Source: Anisus vortex | Lineage: Eukaryota > Mollusca > Gastropoda > Planorbidae | Assembly: GCA_949126835.1 (NCBI GenBank) | Contig: CASBPS010000116.1 | Location: 62,001-126,000 of the forward strand | Reading direction: 5' to 3' | Length of the DNA stretch: 64,000 bases | Part shown: in pieces, positions 10,382-21,229 of the stretch | How positions within the stretch are numbered: the first letter of the stretch is position 1 | Layout of the letters: every line of letters starts with the position of its first letter | The notes under the pieces: model-generated | The model's database searches: none | The model's input: only the letters and a program-made list of their open reading frames with translations | Told to the model about the DNA's origin: nothing | Program-made: the position numbers and the translations under genes

Positions 10382-13300
10382 ATGAAACTCATAGTTCTAA
10401 TCCTAGCCCTATTTCTGGTAAGGGCACTAAAACTACCAAAATATGAAAATGTCCATAAACAGATAGTAATTAACCATCACAACATTAAAGATATTGACAA
10501 CACAATTATTTATATCACTTTTAAAAAAATCACCCTAAACCATTTTAAACATAAAATTTGCAGGTATAGACAAAAGCACCTTATACTGTTGTTGCTCTTA
10601 GCTGGTGATGTTGAATCTAACCCAGGCCCAGTCAAGACAGTTAGAGATAAGTGTAATATTTGCAGTAAGTCATGCACAGCAAAACAACGAGCCATTCAAT
10701 GTGACACCTGTGATGAATGGTACCATGCTTCATGCTTACATATGAACACCCCAGTTTATATAGCGCTAGGAAATAAAGATGCCTCTTGGCACTGTGTACA
10801 GTGTGGGTTGCCACAATTTAGTTCAGGTCTGTTTAATTCTCATGACCTGGACACCACTAACCCCTACAGTGCCTTGACAAGCCCAGAAGTTAATAACTTA
10901 GACCTAAATAAACCCTTAGCTAGATCAACACCAATTAAAATAATTAAAAAGACACTCTTCAACACTAAATACCATAAAACCCCTAATCAGCATAACCTTA
11001 AATCACTAACAATAAACTTCCAAAGCATTAAAAATAAAACCGCTGATTTGGAAATCCTAATAAATAAAGAAGAACCAGACATAATTGCAGGTTCCGAAAC
11101 ATGGCTTAGCCCATATATTTACAACACAGAGATATTCAATAATAATTATGAAATTTTTAGGAAAGATAGTTCAGACAGGCATGGAGGAGACTTACTAGCC
11201 ATAAAATCTACTCTAATAGCGGAAGAAATTAAAATAGAATCTAAAAATAACATAGAGTCAGTCTTTTGTAAAATAAGTACACCTAATTCTAAACCACTAA
11301 TTGTAGGCAGTGTTTATAGACCACCAAACTCAACATCAGAGTACATGACTGATCTATGTAATCAGATGACAAGTATTGAAGCTAAATATAAAAATGCTAT
11401 AATTTGGATAATGGGAGACTTCAACCTCCCTGATATAAATTGGAATAGCTACTCTATAGAAAAACACCAAAACATAAAAGAAATAAATGAAATGTTTATC
11501 AATACCATCCAAAATCTAAACTTAAATCAAATTAATAAAAAACCAACAAGAAACCATAATATACTAGATTTATTCTTAACTAACAGACCAGGACTAGTAG
11601 TAGATTATGAAATAATTCCTGGACTTTCAGATCATGATATTGTCAGAGTAAATAACAAAATAAAAACCCAAATAAACAAGAAACCTAAAAGAATAATTCA
11701 CCTCTGGAATAAATGTAACACAATAGAACTACATCAAGCAGCAATAAAATTCCAAACCAATTTTCTTACTAAATACAATATAAATAGTCCAGTTGAAGAC
11801 ATTTGGCAATTCATAAAAACCAACTTAAAAGCAATAATGGCTGATTCTGTGCCAACAAAACAAACATCAAATAAAATTAACAAATGTTGGTTTAACACTA
11901 AACTAAAGAAACTGTGTAAACAAAAAGAAAATCCATTCAAAAAGTTTAAGGCAACTAATTCAATTAGACTACATAAAAAATACCTAAAAATTAAACATTT
12001 AACTCAGAAACTAAGCAGACAGCTGCAAAATGAATATGTAAACAATGTAATTTCTAAAGATAATAATAAAAACTTATGGTCCTACATTAAATCAAGAAAA
12101 ATGGACACTACAGGCATAGCTCCACTAAAAGGCCAAAACAATGAAACTTATAATGATAATGAAACCAAAGCTAATATCCTTAACACACACTTTGCATCAT
12201 CTTTTTCAAATCCAGGTGACAAAGAAATCTTCATAAATTTAAACAAACTAGAAGAGATAGGACATATAAATGTAGATGAAAAAGGCATTAAACAACTCCT
12301 AACCAACCTAAAAGCAAACAAAGCTTCTGGTCCAGATGAAATACCAGCAAGACTGCTTAAAGAACTAACCAATGAAATATCTCCAATCTTTAAAATACTT
12401 TTTCAGGCCTCTCTAAACCAGGGCAAAGTGCCCAGAGATTGGAAATTAGCTAATGTAACCCCCCTTTTCAAAAAAGGAGATAAATCTGACCCCGGTAATT
12501 ATAGACCTGTTTCTCTAACCAGCATAACATGTAAATTACTTGAACATATTATATATAGTAGTATAGTAAATCATCTAGACAAACTTAATGCACTGTGCCC
12601 ACACCAACATGGCTTTAGGAAAAATAGATCATGTGAGACTCAATTAATAGGCCTAATAGATGACTTGTCAAAGGGATTAGATAATAACAACCAAATTGAT
12701 GCTATATTACTAGATTTTTCAAAAGCATTTGATAAAGTTCATCATTCTAGTCTACTAAAAAAACTTAAATATTTTGGCATCTCTGGTCCCTTACATCAGT
12801 GGATTCAGGACTTTCTTATAGGCAGAGAACAAACAGTGATAATAAATGGCTCTAAGTCATCACCAATAACTGTAAACTCAGGAGTTCCACAAGGAACTGT
12901 TCTAGGACCCCTACTATTTCTAATTTATATTAATGATCTGCCTAATTGCATCAACACAGGAACAAAAGTAAGATTATTTGCCGATGATTGCATAATTTAT
13001 AGAATAATAAAGACAGGAAAAGATAGTGAACTCCTACAAAAAGACCTAGATGAACTACAAAAATGGGAATCAAACTGGAGTATGTCTTTTCACCCAGAAA
13101 AATGCCAACTAATAAGGGTATCCAAGAAAAAGAAACAAATAATAGCGAACTACTTCATTCATGGTAAAGAACTAACTCAAACTAACAATGCTAAGTATCT
13201 AGGAGTAATAATAAATGATAAGTTATCTTGGAACCCTCATATTGATGAAGTAATAAAAAAATCTAACAAAACTTTAGGATTCATAAAAAGGAACTTTTAC

Positions 13301-13774
13301 AAATGTAATAAGAACATAAAACTAAAATGCTATCTCACATTAGTTAGGCCTATACTAGAATATGCAGCATCTGTATGGGACCCATCAACTAAAGAAAACA
13401 TTAAAAAATTAGAACAAATTCAAAAAAGAGCTGCAAGGTTCATAACTAGCGAATATTCCCAATTAACAAGAGTAACACCATTAGTCAAATCATTAAACCT
13501 AGAAACACTAGAAGACAGAAGGGCAAAGAGTAAAGTAGTAATAATACATAAGGCATTAAACTCTAATTTAGAAATACAACACAATAACAACCTGTTGCAA
13601 ATCTCAGATAAACATAAAGATAAAAACACTTTCCTTGTCCCTTATGCGAGAACAAATGCATATAAGTACTCTTTCTTCCCGAGTGGCATTCGGGCATGGA
13701 ATGGGTTGCCTGAACAAACCAGGAAAACCAGTAACTTAACATCATTTAAAACATTAATAAAAATGCAAGACTAG
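10382..13774 (+). CDS. Intact CR1/L2-like non-LTR retrotransposon polyprotein with 2A motif
   Basis: Encodes 1130 residues without interruption. Residues 1-15 (MKLIVLILALFLVRA) are a hydrophobic leader. Residues 75-83 read GDVESNPGP after a leucine run, the signature of 2A co-translational separation. A C4HC3 PHD finger follows (Cys91, Cys94, Cys107, Cys110, His115, Cys118, Cys138, Cys141). The APE-type endonuclease spans about 205-425, with SETW (Glu239), GDFN (345-348) and SDHD (416-419). The reverse transcriptase spans about 640-905, with LLDFSKAFD (Asp778) and FADD (866-869). The tail has the CR1/Jockey-type YLGVIIND and LEYAASVWDP segments. No RNase H is seen. The start is the first ATG in the frame, preceded by a poly-A run. 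Known role of the family: nicking of target DNA and target-primed reverse transcription. All other copies of this family in the window are broken, so this is probably a recent insertion. Confidence 0.92.
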   Translation: MKLIVLILALFLVRALKLPKYENVHKQIVINHHNIKDIDNTIIYITFKKITLNHFKHKICRYRQKHLILLLLLAGDVESNPGPVKTVRDKCNICSKSCTAKQRAIQCDTCDEWYHASCLHMNTPVYIALGNKDASWHCVQCGLPQFSSGLFNSHDLDTTNPYSALTSPEVNNLDLNKPLARSTPIKIIKKTLFNTKYHKTPNQHNLKSLTINFQSIKNKTADLEILINKEEPDIIAGSETWLSPYIYNTEIFNNNYEIFRKDSSDRHGGDLLAIKSTLIAEEIKIESKNNIESVFCKISTPNSKPLIVGSVYRPPNSTSEYMTDLCNQMTSIEAKYKNAIIWIMGDFNLPDINWNSYSIEKHQNIKEINEMFINTIQNLNLNQINKKPTRNHNILDLFLTNRPGLVVDYEIIPGLSDHDIVRVNNKIKTQINKKPKRIIHLWNKCNTIELHQAAIKFQTNFLTKYNINSPVEDIWQFIKTNLKAIMADSVPTKQTSNKINKCWFNTKLKKLCKQKENPFKKFKATNSIRLHKKYLKIKHLTQKLSRQLQNEYVNNVISKDNNKNLWSYIKSRKMDTTGIAPLKGQNNETYNDNETKANILNTHFASSFSNPGDKEIFINLNKLEEIGHINVDEKGIKQLLTNLKANKASGPDEIPARLLKELTNEISPIFKILFQASLNQGKVPRDWKLANVTPLFKKGDKSDPGNYRPVSLTSITCKLLEHIIYSSIVNHLDKLNALCPHQHGFRKNRSCETQLIGLIDDLSKGLDNNNQIDAILLDFSKAFDKVHHSSLLKKLKYFGISGPLHQWIQDFLIGREQTVIINGSKSSPITVNSGVPQGTVLGPLLFLIYINDLPNCINTGTKVRLFADDCIIYRIIKTGKDSELLQKDLDELQKWESNWSMSFHPEKCQLIRVSKKKKQIIANYFIHGKELTQTNNAKYLGVIINDKLSWNPHIDEVIKKSNKTLGFIKRNFYKCNKNIKLKCYLTLVRPILEYAASVWDPSTKENIKKLEQIQKRAARFITSEYSQLTRVTPLVKSLNLETLEDRRAKSKVVIIHKALNSNLEIQHNNNLLQISDKHKDKNTFLVPYARTNAYKYSFFPSGIRAWNGLPEQTRKTSNLTSFKTLIKMQD
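10604..10630 (+). other. 2A ribosome-skipping site in LINE ORF
   Basis: Codons 75-83 encode GDVESNPGP, matching the known D-x-E-x-N-P-G-P core, preceded by a leucine-rich stretch typical of functional 2A sequences. Skipping would occur between Gly82 and Pro83, releasing an 82-residue leader from the PHD/endonuclease/RT protein. 2A motifs are established in some non-LTR elements of trypanosomes, sea urchin and other invertebrates; activity here is inferred. Confidence 0.85.
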
Positions 13775-13861
13775 ACTCGGACCACGGATGAGCGTAGGAC
13801 GCAATAATCTTCTTTATAGAAGGAGCGTCTGTAATGTATAAGATAAGATGTAGAAGATATA
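13775..13861 (+). other. LINE 3' UTR
   Basis: Sequence after the TAG stop includes gagcgtaggacgcaataatc, found after several LINE relics in the window (31870, 36210, 51825) and at the head of the 39-bp array. In other copies the UTR continues into a tactaag ... ttttagggcaag segment (about 36440, 31970); here it is cut short by a SINE fragment. Confidence 0.7.
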
Positions 13862-14020
13862 GATCGCCGCCTTTATTTTACCCCAACTAAGGTCAGAGCT
13901 GGGTAGACTCAGGGACAGCCTCCAGACCCGGGGAAATAGCCTAGCCTGCACTAGGATTCGAACCCAGGAACTTCGATACGCAAGCCGAACGCGCTGTCAC
14001 ACGGTCACAGTGCCCCCTCA
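13862..14020 (-). mobile_element. SINE fragment (head and middle)
   Basis: Minus-strand copy with the B box (ggattcgaaccc on the plus strand, 13952-13965) and the gctgggtagactcaggga block. It lacks the distal part (cagaaactggtgaacg). Confidence 0.7.
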
Positions 14021-14079
14021 GATAGACACAAGGACAAAATAGTTTTCTTGTTTTATATTTTAGAACAACTGCATATACA

Positions 14080-14490
14080 TATTCTTCTTACCATGGCATC
14101 CAAGCATGAAATGGGTTACCTTAACTAACTAGGAAAAACTAGTAACTTAACATAATTTAAAACATTAAATCAAAATACAAGACTAGACTCAAACCACGGA
14201 AAATAATAATAAAAATAATGGTTATTTTAGTTATTTATATAGCGCTTCCAACCATTCTATTTTAGCATGCTCAGTGAGCTCTAGAAGATTATATACGTCC
14301 TCTGTGGCTAAAGGCGGCAAGGATCGGTCGGCGTCAGGGATATAACCCGCGACGTGTCGGTTGGCTTTTGCTTGATAGTCCGGTGAACTAACCGCAGGAC
14401 CAGTCGGATAAGCGTAGACCAAAATGATATTCTGTATAGAAAGAGTGTCTGTAACATATAAGATAAGAACAAACAATGAGTTAGTTTAGT
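14080..14490 (+). pseudogene. CR1-like LINE 3' relic with insertion
   Basis: Matches the last codons and 3' UTR of the intact LINE (gaaatgggttacctta, acaagactagactcaaacc, then ataagcgtagacc and agagtgtctgtaac). It is interrupted at about 14199-14406 by another element. Located about 300 bp downstream of the intact copy, it is an independent older insertion. Confidence 0.7.
14199..14406. mobile_element. (AAT)n / TATATAGCGC short element inserted in LINE relic
   Basis: Begins with an AAT-rich run followed by ttatttatatagcgct and separates two halves of a LINE 3' end. The bases cgga occur on both sides of the break. Related short pieces with AAT runs plus tatagcgc occur at 51060-51135 (inverted) and 51415-51505. 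The 81-codon minus-strand frame across it has no known domain. Confidence 0.45.
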
Positions 14491-14699
14491 CAATATTGTG
14501 TTTCTTGAAAACTTTCATAAAAAAATTGACAATGTCATTAAAAGAATGGACAACTGTACACCTATTCCATTTGCCATCAAACACCTAATTTACATAGTTC
14601 ATCAACACACAGTCACCAAAAGAAAAATTCGTTCTGTTGAATAATAAAAGATATAATAACAATAATAATATAAAATGTATAGCGCTGTCAACAAACATT

Positions 14700-15110
14700 A
14701 GGTATTATTTTAATTTCTTTAAACCAAACTCCTCGTGATCTAACCCGATATATAAATAATTAAACAAATGAATACTAGATGCAGTAAACAAAAAAATGGA
14801 TCAAGGGAGATAATAGTACAATTTGAAGTCGTATGACAATTTTTGTTTGGTTATGTTTTCTATACAATTGGCAAATGTGTGACAAAATGGTAACAACCTA
14901 AATAAGCACTCATACAAATTTGAAAAAAAAAAAATAAAAAAATTAATTAAAGTTTTTAAATTATGAATGTATTGTTCAAAACAACTTTCTAGCTACTAGA
15001 TTGTTTTCATTAGTATCCGATTAGCGCTTTTAATTGTGTGCTTATATATCCCATTAAAGTAATTTTTGAACAGCCTTAATATTTAGGCTAAATAACAATG
15101 GAAAATATAT
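14700..15110 (+). repeat. Dispersed repeat family A, 3' part
   Basis: Contains atcaagggagataata, ctagctactagattgttttc and the terminal ttgaacagcctta segment. Diverged compared with the copies at 20000 and 35300. Confidence 0.55.
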
Positions 15111-16400
15111 CTAGAGGGCTTTAGTTCCACTGTCCACACCTATACGACCAACCAACCTCTTACAGTATATGTTTGATTAACGCATCATATTCCTCTATTA
15201 AGAGTCTTTGTTGGTTCATTTTGCAATCATTTTATTTTTTCTTCTAGTTGTAGAAAGTCGACTTGCTAGAAATTCATCAGAATTTAATAACGTATCCGAA
15301 ACCCCAACATTAATTTTCATTTGATAACTTGAAATTGTTTGTTAAAGTCAATATTAAGTGCTTCAATGTGTTATCAATTATATGTCGTCATCAGTTATCT
15401 TTAGATAGAAAAGATCAGAAAAACTGGCACGAGTCTCAAAATCCAAATGAGGCACATGTCGTCTTTCTACAAATGTAGACTCAATGACCGTATTGAATAA
15501 TTAATTAGTTATTGAAGTTTTTTTTTAATAAAGTCTTAAATGAGGCCTGACCTTTTGTGTTCAATGCATGGACTTTCGGTTTATTTCCGGCAACAAAATT
15601 TAAATAAGGTTTTCTTTTTTATTTTAAGTATAGCATTTAAAAATAAACACATGTTACAAGAAAAAGTTTTTAAAATTTAAAGAGAGTAGGCGATAATTAA
15701 CAGTAGGGCGTGTTAGTCGCGTTAAGTTAAATACAACTGGCATAGATTAAACTAAACTATATAGGTCAGGTTTTAATGTATATATGTACTTCCGGTTTAC
15801 TTTTGGAAACATATTTAAATGAATTTTTAAAATAGTATATATTCAAATATAGTGATTCTTCATGTCTGATGTTCAAAATCAATCGTTTTCTTTCGGTAAC
15901 ATCTTTTGAAATACTTTTATCGCAACATAGATCTATTAACTAATAGTATCGGAAGTGTTGGAATGGACTTTTTAGGTTATCCATGGATGAAAAATCTTTT
16001 CTGTTAAAAGCTGCTTCTGTGTTGAAAGCAGCAGTATTGGCAGTAAAACGACACTTCATGAATATTACATTGGAATTTAGTTTAGATACTGTTCGGTCTG
16101 GATTTATAAATTCGGTATTGAATGAGTCATCAACAGTCATTGGGGCTCTGAGTATGATTGATCGGCAAACATTAGCAACAAAGACGTTGTTTGTAACAAG
16201 CACTACAAGAAGTATTTAAACACGTCATACGTTGTGTCAATTCTGTACAGGCGAGCACTTTAAACAGTTGACTGTTTTAGCAACTGTACAAAGAGTTGGA
16301 AACACCGAACAAACGTGTTTCTGAGCTTCGTGATAAGATCAAAACTTTTTTTAAAATCAGAAAGCAAAACCGAATATTGTTTTTTAGATTAATCACTATT
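15111..16400. other. Mostly unassigned; partly paralogous to 30360-30830
   Basis: Between about 15540 and 15890 it shares gtgttagtcgcgtta and gattcttcatgtctga with 30570-30735. An isolated 78-codon frame at 15983-16219 has normal-looking codon variety but no recognised domain, start context or neighbours; it could be a relic or chance. Confidence 0.35.
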
Positions 16401-16407
16401 CTTTAAA

Positions 16408-16485
16408 AGTAAAGGCGGCCTGGCATTGTGCTGGCCACACAATCCCCTAATATGCAGTGGCGACAGAAACTATTAATCTTCTATC
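16408..16485 (+). mobile_element. SINE fragment
   Basis: Plus-strand fragment of the SINE middle and distal body: aaaggcggcctggcattgtg, ccacacaatc and gacagaaact match the copy at 34600-34660. Confidence 0.6.
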
Positions 16486-16590
16486 ACAGTGATTTTACAG
16501 GTCAGTCACACGCACACGTAGCTTAGCCCACAAAACATCCAACACTTAATACACAGTAAAACAAAAAAAAAAATCTAAACAGCTCTCATT

Positions 16591-16594
<4 letters not shown>

Positions 16595-16622
<28 letters not shown>
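16595..16622. repeat. (CA)n microsatellite
   Basis: About 13-14 uninterrupted CA dinucleotides. Confidence 0.95.
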
Positions 16623-16624
<2 letters not shown>

Positions 16625-16779
16625 TATTTGCCAGAACTAAGTGGATGAAACACTAAGGCATCATGGATTTCAGTAATACATTTATAAACCTACAGGACAG
16701 AAACATTACACACTCATCAAAATCTCCAGACACACAAACAAAAACACATACTTAATTACAATAACATAATACAACAAAC

Positions 16780-17100
16780 AATCTGGACCAACTATCTGCA
16801 TCCTTTTCCAATCATTTGCATTGTCTAAACGCTGCTTCACCAGCTCATGATCAGTTTGGTCCAAATTTAACTTTCGTTTTTACTTTTATGTTGTCTAAAT
16901 AGCAATTTCCGCTGTCAGTCTCTCCATCGTCCAACTTCTACAGTGCCTTGGAGGATTGTTTTTAGCAAGTTCTTAGGCCGAAACACATGGCTGACCCATG
17001 TCAGCTTGCGCTGCTTGATTGTTGCCATAATGGTTTCTTGATGGCCCTCAACTGAAGATTTTCAATCCTAGATATACTCATCAGTCCTATGTTATAGGTA
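16780..17100 (-). pseudogene. RTE-like LINE C-terminal relic
   Basis: The minus-strand translation includes KQRKLTWVSHVFR, KTILQGTVEVGR and a QRKLLFRQ segment, which resemble the conserved region after the reverse transcriptase in RTE-type elements. Stops and a broken frame (for example after VGRWRD) show decay. No endonuclease or catalytic RT motif is nearby. Confidence 0.65.
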
Positions 17101-17605
17101 GGAGATTGATATGATTTTTTCTCATGCATTTATTTTAATTTCGTTAACGGCTTTTGACCTAGCTTTTCATCAGCATTGGTATTATTCTAGTAGGAAATGA
17201 ACATTTCTGTGGGTATCTAATGGACTCGTGAACTTCTGTATTTATCAACCTCATTGCTTGTAAATTAAGAAGGCACCTGTTCATACAGTCGATAGATGGA
17301 TTAATACGTGGAGGGTCACCCCGAGAGTGCATACGGAACCACGAGGATCCTCGAGTTCGTCTTAACAATGATGGGGTAGAAGGATGGGCACACCAAACTC
17401 TTTCGAAACAGAACTAGGCACAGAAGTAAACACAAACCGAGGTTTGAATGGATTTGTTTACAGCATCGTGTATTTTTTTTTAGTAATCTTTGGAGCAATA
17501 AAGACTAAAGTAAACGCAAATGAAATAATTAGTGGACATTTAGCTACATGAGAATAGAACTACAAGATACAACATTAAATTCTAAAAAATATGAAATGAA
17601 TAAAC
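17101..17605. other. Unassigned sequence
   Basis: No recognisable coding or repeat structure. Short open frames on the minus strand at 17159-17368 and 17316-17498 are unsupported. Confidence 0.3.
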
Positions 17606-17609
17606 AAAA

Positions 17610-17920
17610 ATATTGTCTTTGCAATGACTTAGGGGCCATCATTATATTACATTCTTACGTTGCGGGGAGGGTGAGTTGGGTTATAAAATAATGCGTACGG
17701 AGTTGTGTGGGTGGGGAATGGGGAGAGGTAGAGCTCAGTTAGAAGACTGGTTGAACAGAATTACTTTCTCAAGAGCAGGCAGAGAGATGACAAATTATGT
17801 GATGGAAAGTAAAACGAGAAATTATGTCGGTTGTTTTTACTTCACTTTGAAAGGTTGCCAAGGGCATTCAAGACTGAATATTTAGAGACATGCGCAATAA
17901 TTAAATATACATGTCGACAG
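17610..17920 (+). repeat. Dispersed repeat shared with 44690-45290
   Basis: Shares gcaatgactta, gccatcattatattacat, gagttgggttataaaata, and later gttgccaagggcattcaaga with 44690-44750 and 45165-45290. In the second locus a further segment is inserted between these blocks. Confidence 0.6.
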
Positions 17921-18214
17921 TTTTAATTAAAGACTAAACATTTATATCAGTACTAAAACATGTCTAGATCTATTTGATTTAAATTTCATTTCCAAATCTA
18001 GTTTAGATTTCTCTTTCGTTCATTTTAATGCATTGATTAATAATATAATTTCTATATAATTTATTTAAACAAATGTCAACTTCAACTGACCAGATATTAC
18101 AACAAAATTAAATAATTAAACAAACTATAATTTTAAAAATGTGTGTTTTTTAAACATGGTTGGGGGAGGGGCGATAGAGAAGGTCCAGAAAATTTACAGG
18201 GTGCACCTGAAAGT

Positions 18215-20106
18215 TAAAACTGACGTACAATAAGAACTTTGCATCCTAAAAACATTAGATGTGTGTACTCTAGCATGATAATGTTTTAACAAGCTTAAAT
18301 GTGTACAATATTATTATGGGGTGGCTTTAAGATATTATACATGGCTAGCAAACCTAGTTGTAACGAATACAATTTTTGCGAATTTGTTGTTTTTTTTACC
18401 TCTTGGGATTTGTTACGAAACGCCTTTTCATAATTATTAATAACTGCGAAGATATTTTAAAATGTCTATTGTCGACACTAATTAGCCGTAAAGAGTTATT
18501 AGTTGATCAATGAATACCTCCCTTATTAATTAAAATTAAATATTGAAAAATCCCTTTAAATATGGCGTCTAGTAGCGTCTGTTTTATTAACGAGTTCGGA
18601 TATTAATTTGATCGATTACTAAAGTATTTTCTATCAAACGTCAATTGCATCATGCAGAGTTATTGTCTCTTGGAGCGGATACGAATATGATAGATCCGAT
18701 TAAACGCCCAAACTGACTCATTATAAAAAGGCAATGTAATCGAGGCCCGTTCTTTTTTCTGCTTTTCGTTGTACATGGACTGAGGAAGCTATGCTATTAT
18801 ACTCTGATGTTAACTGAATAGGCCTACTACCATGATTTATTCATTCGGATTATTATGTTTATTAATATCATTCTTATGGATTCTATATTTCAAACTACTA
18901 TGTGTGTTTACACTTATTTAATGTGCTTAGCTGATATGCTTGCATAATTTATCTTCTTATTTACTTTGGAATATTAACTTGTCAGCCCAACAATCACATC
19001 TAATTTGGACACCCTTTGTAATATACCCAAATAAATTCGTTGTTTGACTTTTGACGAAGGATTACTTTACTTATTCTCGTTCAATTGTTTGTGGTGTAGT
19101 TTACAACTATTTATACATCAACTAAATGAATCATTTGTTCCAATTTACATCTAACTAAGAGCCTATATCAATTGACACTGTAATGAATGGTGAACTCAAT
19201 GCTATACATAATCGAAGCGCTCAGAAGAATAAACCAGGATTTACCCTTAAGACTCGTTTATAATAAATAAAATGAGTAAATACTAAACTCATACAATAAT
19301 ATATATTTGCTGTGCTGAATAATAATCATTGAACTGTTTAATAACACTTATGAAGAATAATAGCAATAATCTTTCGTAATGGGGGCTATAGCCAAAAATA
19401 CATCATACCTATATTAATTCAGGCATCTGCAAGTCATCTGAAAGAACTATAATATTAAAATAACTGGTTGTCATAAATATATTATAATACTGACCAGTAT
19501 ACCTTCATCAAACTAACTTTCGGCATGTACAAAGGTGTAGATGACCACCGTATATAGTCGATACAATACCATAAAACTGGCAATTATGTAAGGATACCTA
19601 TCACATCATTAATGGTCAGGTGGTAATGTAATAGATTCAACATTCAACAAACATAATGAATTGTATATATTAAATAAAAAAGGCTACATAAACTTAGTTA
19701 AAGGTATATACGATAGTTTGTTACACACAAAAAAAGCCATAATAAATTTCAACATATTTATTCTAAATTTAGACATCTAAAGTCAATTCAAAATCTAATC
19801 AAGGGAGATAATAGACCTTTTTTATGTCGGAGGGTTCTATTAATTGTTAATGATTCTTTTTACTACATAATTCGCCTTTAAATTAATACATAGATGTTAA
19901 AGTTTATATCAGTACTCATATTTAGAAAAAAATCAAAAAATCAAAAATAATAAAAATTATGTTTTTACATTGTAAATGAAATTTTTCAAACACCCTATTA
20001 GCTACTAGGATGTTTTCATTAGTCAGCATTTACTTCTTTAATTCTGTTATTTTATTACATCGATTGTACATTTTTTGAACAGCCTAATTATAAAGGCTTA
20101 ATACTC
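18215..20106 (+). repeat. Dispersed repeat family A, split by a solo LTR
   Basis: The 5' part (gaactttgcat, ctagcatgataatg, gtgtacaatatt) ends at about 18406. The 3' part resumes at about 19634 (cattcaacaaacataatga) and runs to the terminal hairpin at 20080-20100. The uninterrupted order is seen at 34740-35375. Confidence 0.7.
18411..19633 (+). mobile_element. Probable solo LTR
   Basis: A 1223-bp insertion inside family A, bounded by a 4-bp direct repeat gatt (18407-18410 and 19634-19637). It starts tgttacga and ends tgtaata, one base from the inverted partner expected for an LTR (tgtaaca). A TATA-like tataaaaag lies at about 18723, as expected for an LTR promoter. No internal domain or second LTR is present. 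Confidence 0.55.
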
Positions 20107-21049
20107 TAAATCAGGGGTCTCCAAACTACGGCCCGCGGGCCGCATGCGGCCCGCGAGGCCTTCTCATGCGGCCCTTGGAGTCCTTTTTACCCACGGAAAA
20201 AAATTATGGAATTTTATCTCGAGCCTGCCAAGTTCAGCCGCCGCTTACGTGGACGTTATGTTTTTACCGATTTAAAATTGAGTCGGTAGTGCGTTATGTT
20301 TTCCAACCGATCACTTCAATGCAAAACCTTATTCTCTGCTTACTGTTTCTACTTTTCAACTGGAAAGGGTTGAGACTAAAACAATGCGAGTTGGGAGGAA
20401 AGACAAATAGTGTAAAGTAAGAAGGGCTGAAGGGAGACAAATGGTAAGCAAATAGTTTAAAGAGGGAAAAGGATGGGGATGAAAAGTTTCTTCCACTCTC
20501 AAATTGGGCACACTTATTAAACGCGAACAATGTTTCTAGTTCAAGGCCATGCATGCACACCTTTTCTTCCCACCAAGAAGACTTGCAAGAGATCGTGCAC
20601 AATGAACCCAAGCCTACTTTGAAATTAAGAGCGGTCTAAAGTTTCGGCGCTATAGATTTTGGTCAATTTCAGCCAATTAAATCACCAATTAAATTAGCTA
20701 GCCTTGGGAGCGTAGCATTGGTGTCCTACTAATTAAAGTAAATTTCGAAAATATATTAACAAAGACATTTGTTTTCATAACCAATAACATTTTGTATATA
20801 TTTTATTTTTAATTATTGTTTGCGCAACAACAACAAAAAAAAAGAGGTGGGGTAGGGGTTAGGTGCACTTGGATCCAGTTGAAAGAGCAAAACTTTGCTT
20901 TTCTGAAATTTTAGTGTCGGGGTTTTTAAAAGGTTTGCTGCTTGATCAAGACTTGATTATTTTGATCACATTTTGCCTGTTCTGAAGAGAAAACACTAAA
21001 AGCAACAGTCTCTTCACCATAAGTGGATATATTTGCACACTATATTCAG

Positions 21050-21220
21050 GTAAGTTTAACTTTAAAAATCATAAGAATAATATAAAAAAAAATTCTAGTA
21101 ATTTGCAACTGTAATTGTGATGAAATTAGTTCTCATAATCAGTTTTTATTTTTAAGCGATTTTGGGTGCAAGATACTTTTAGTTTCACTATTTATTCATG
21201 TTGACTTCACTTTATTTTAG
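21050..21220 (+). other. Predicted 5' UTR intron of hAT 1 transposase
   Basis: cag|gtaagt at 21047-21055 is a consensus splice donor. The pyrimidine-rich ttcactttattttag ends at 21220, 9 bp before the transposase ATG. Splicing is inferred from these signals only. Confidence 0.5.
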
Positions 21221-21229
21221 TGTCCAACG

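Noticed and set aside
15983..16219. 78-codon open frame as a host gene exon
   Set aside because: No recognised domain, no clear splice signals and no neighbours; the antisense frame is similarly open.
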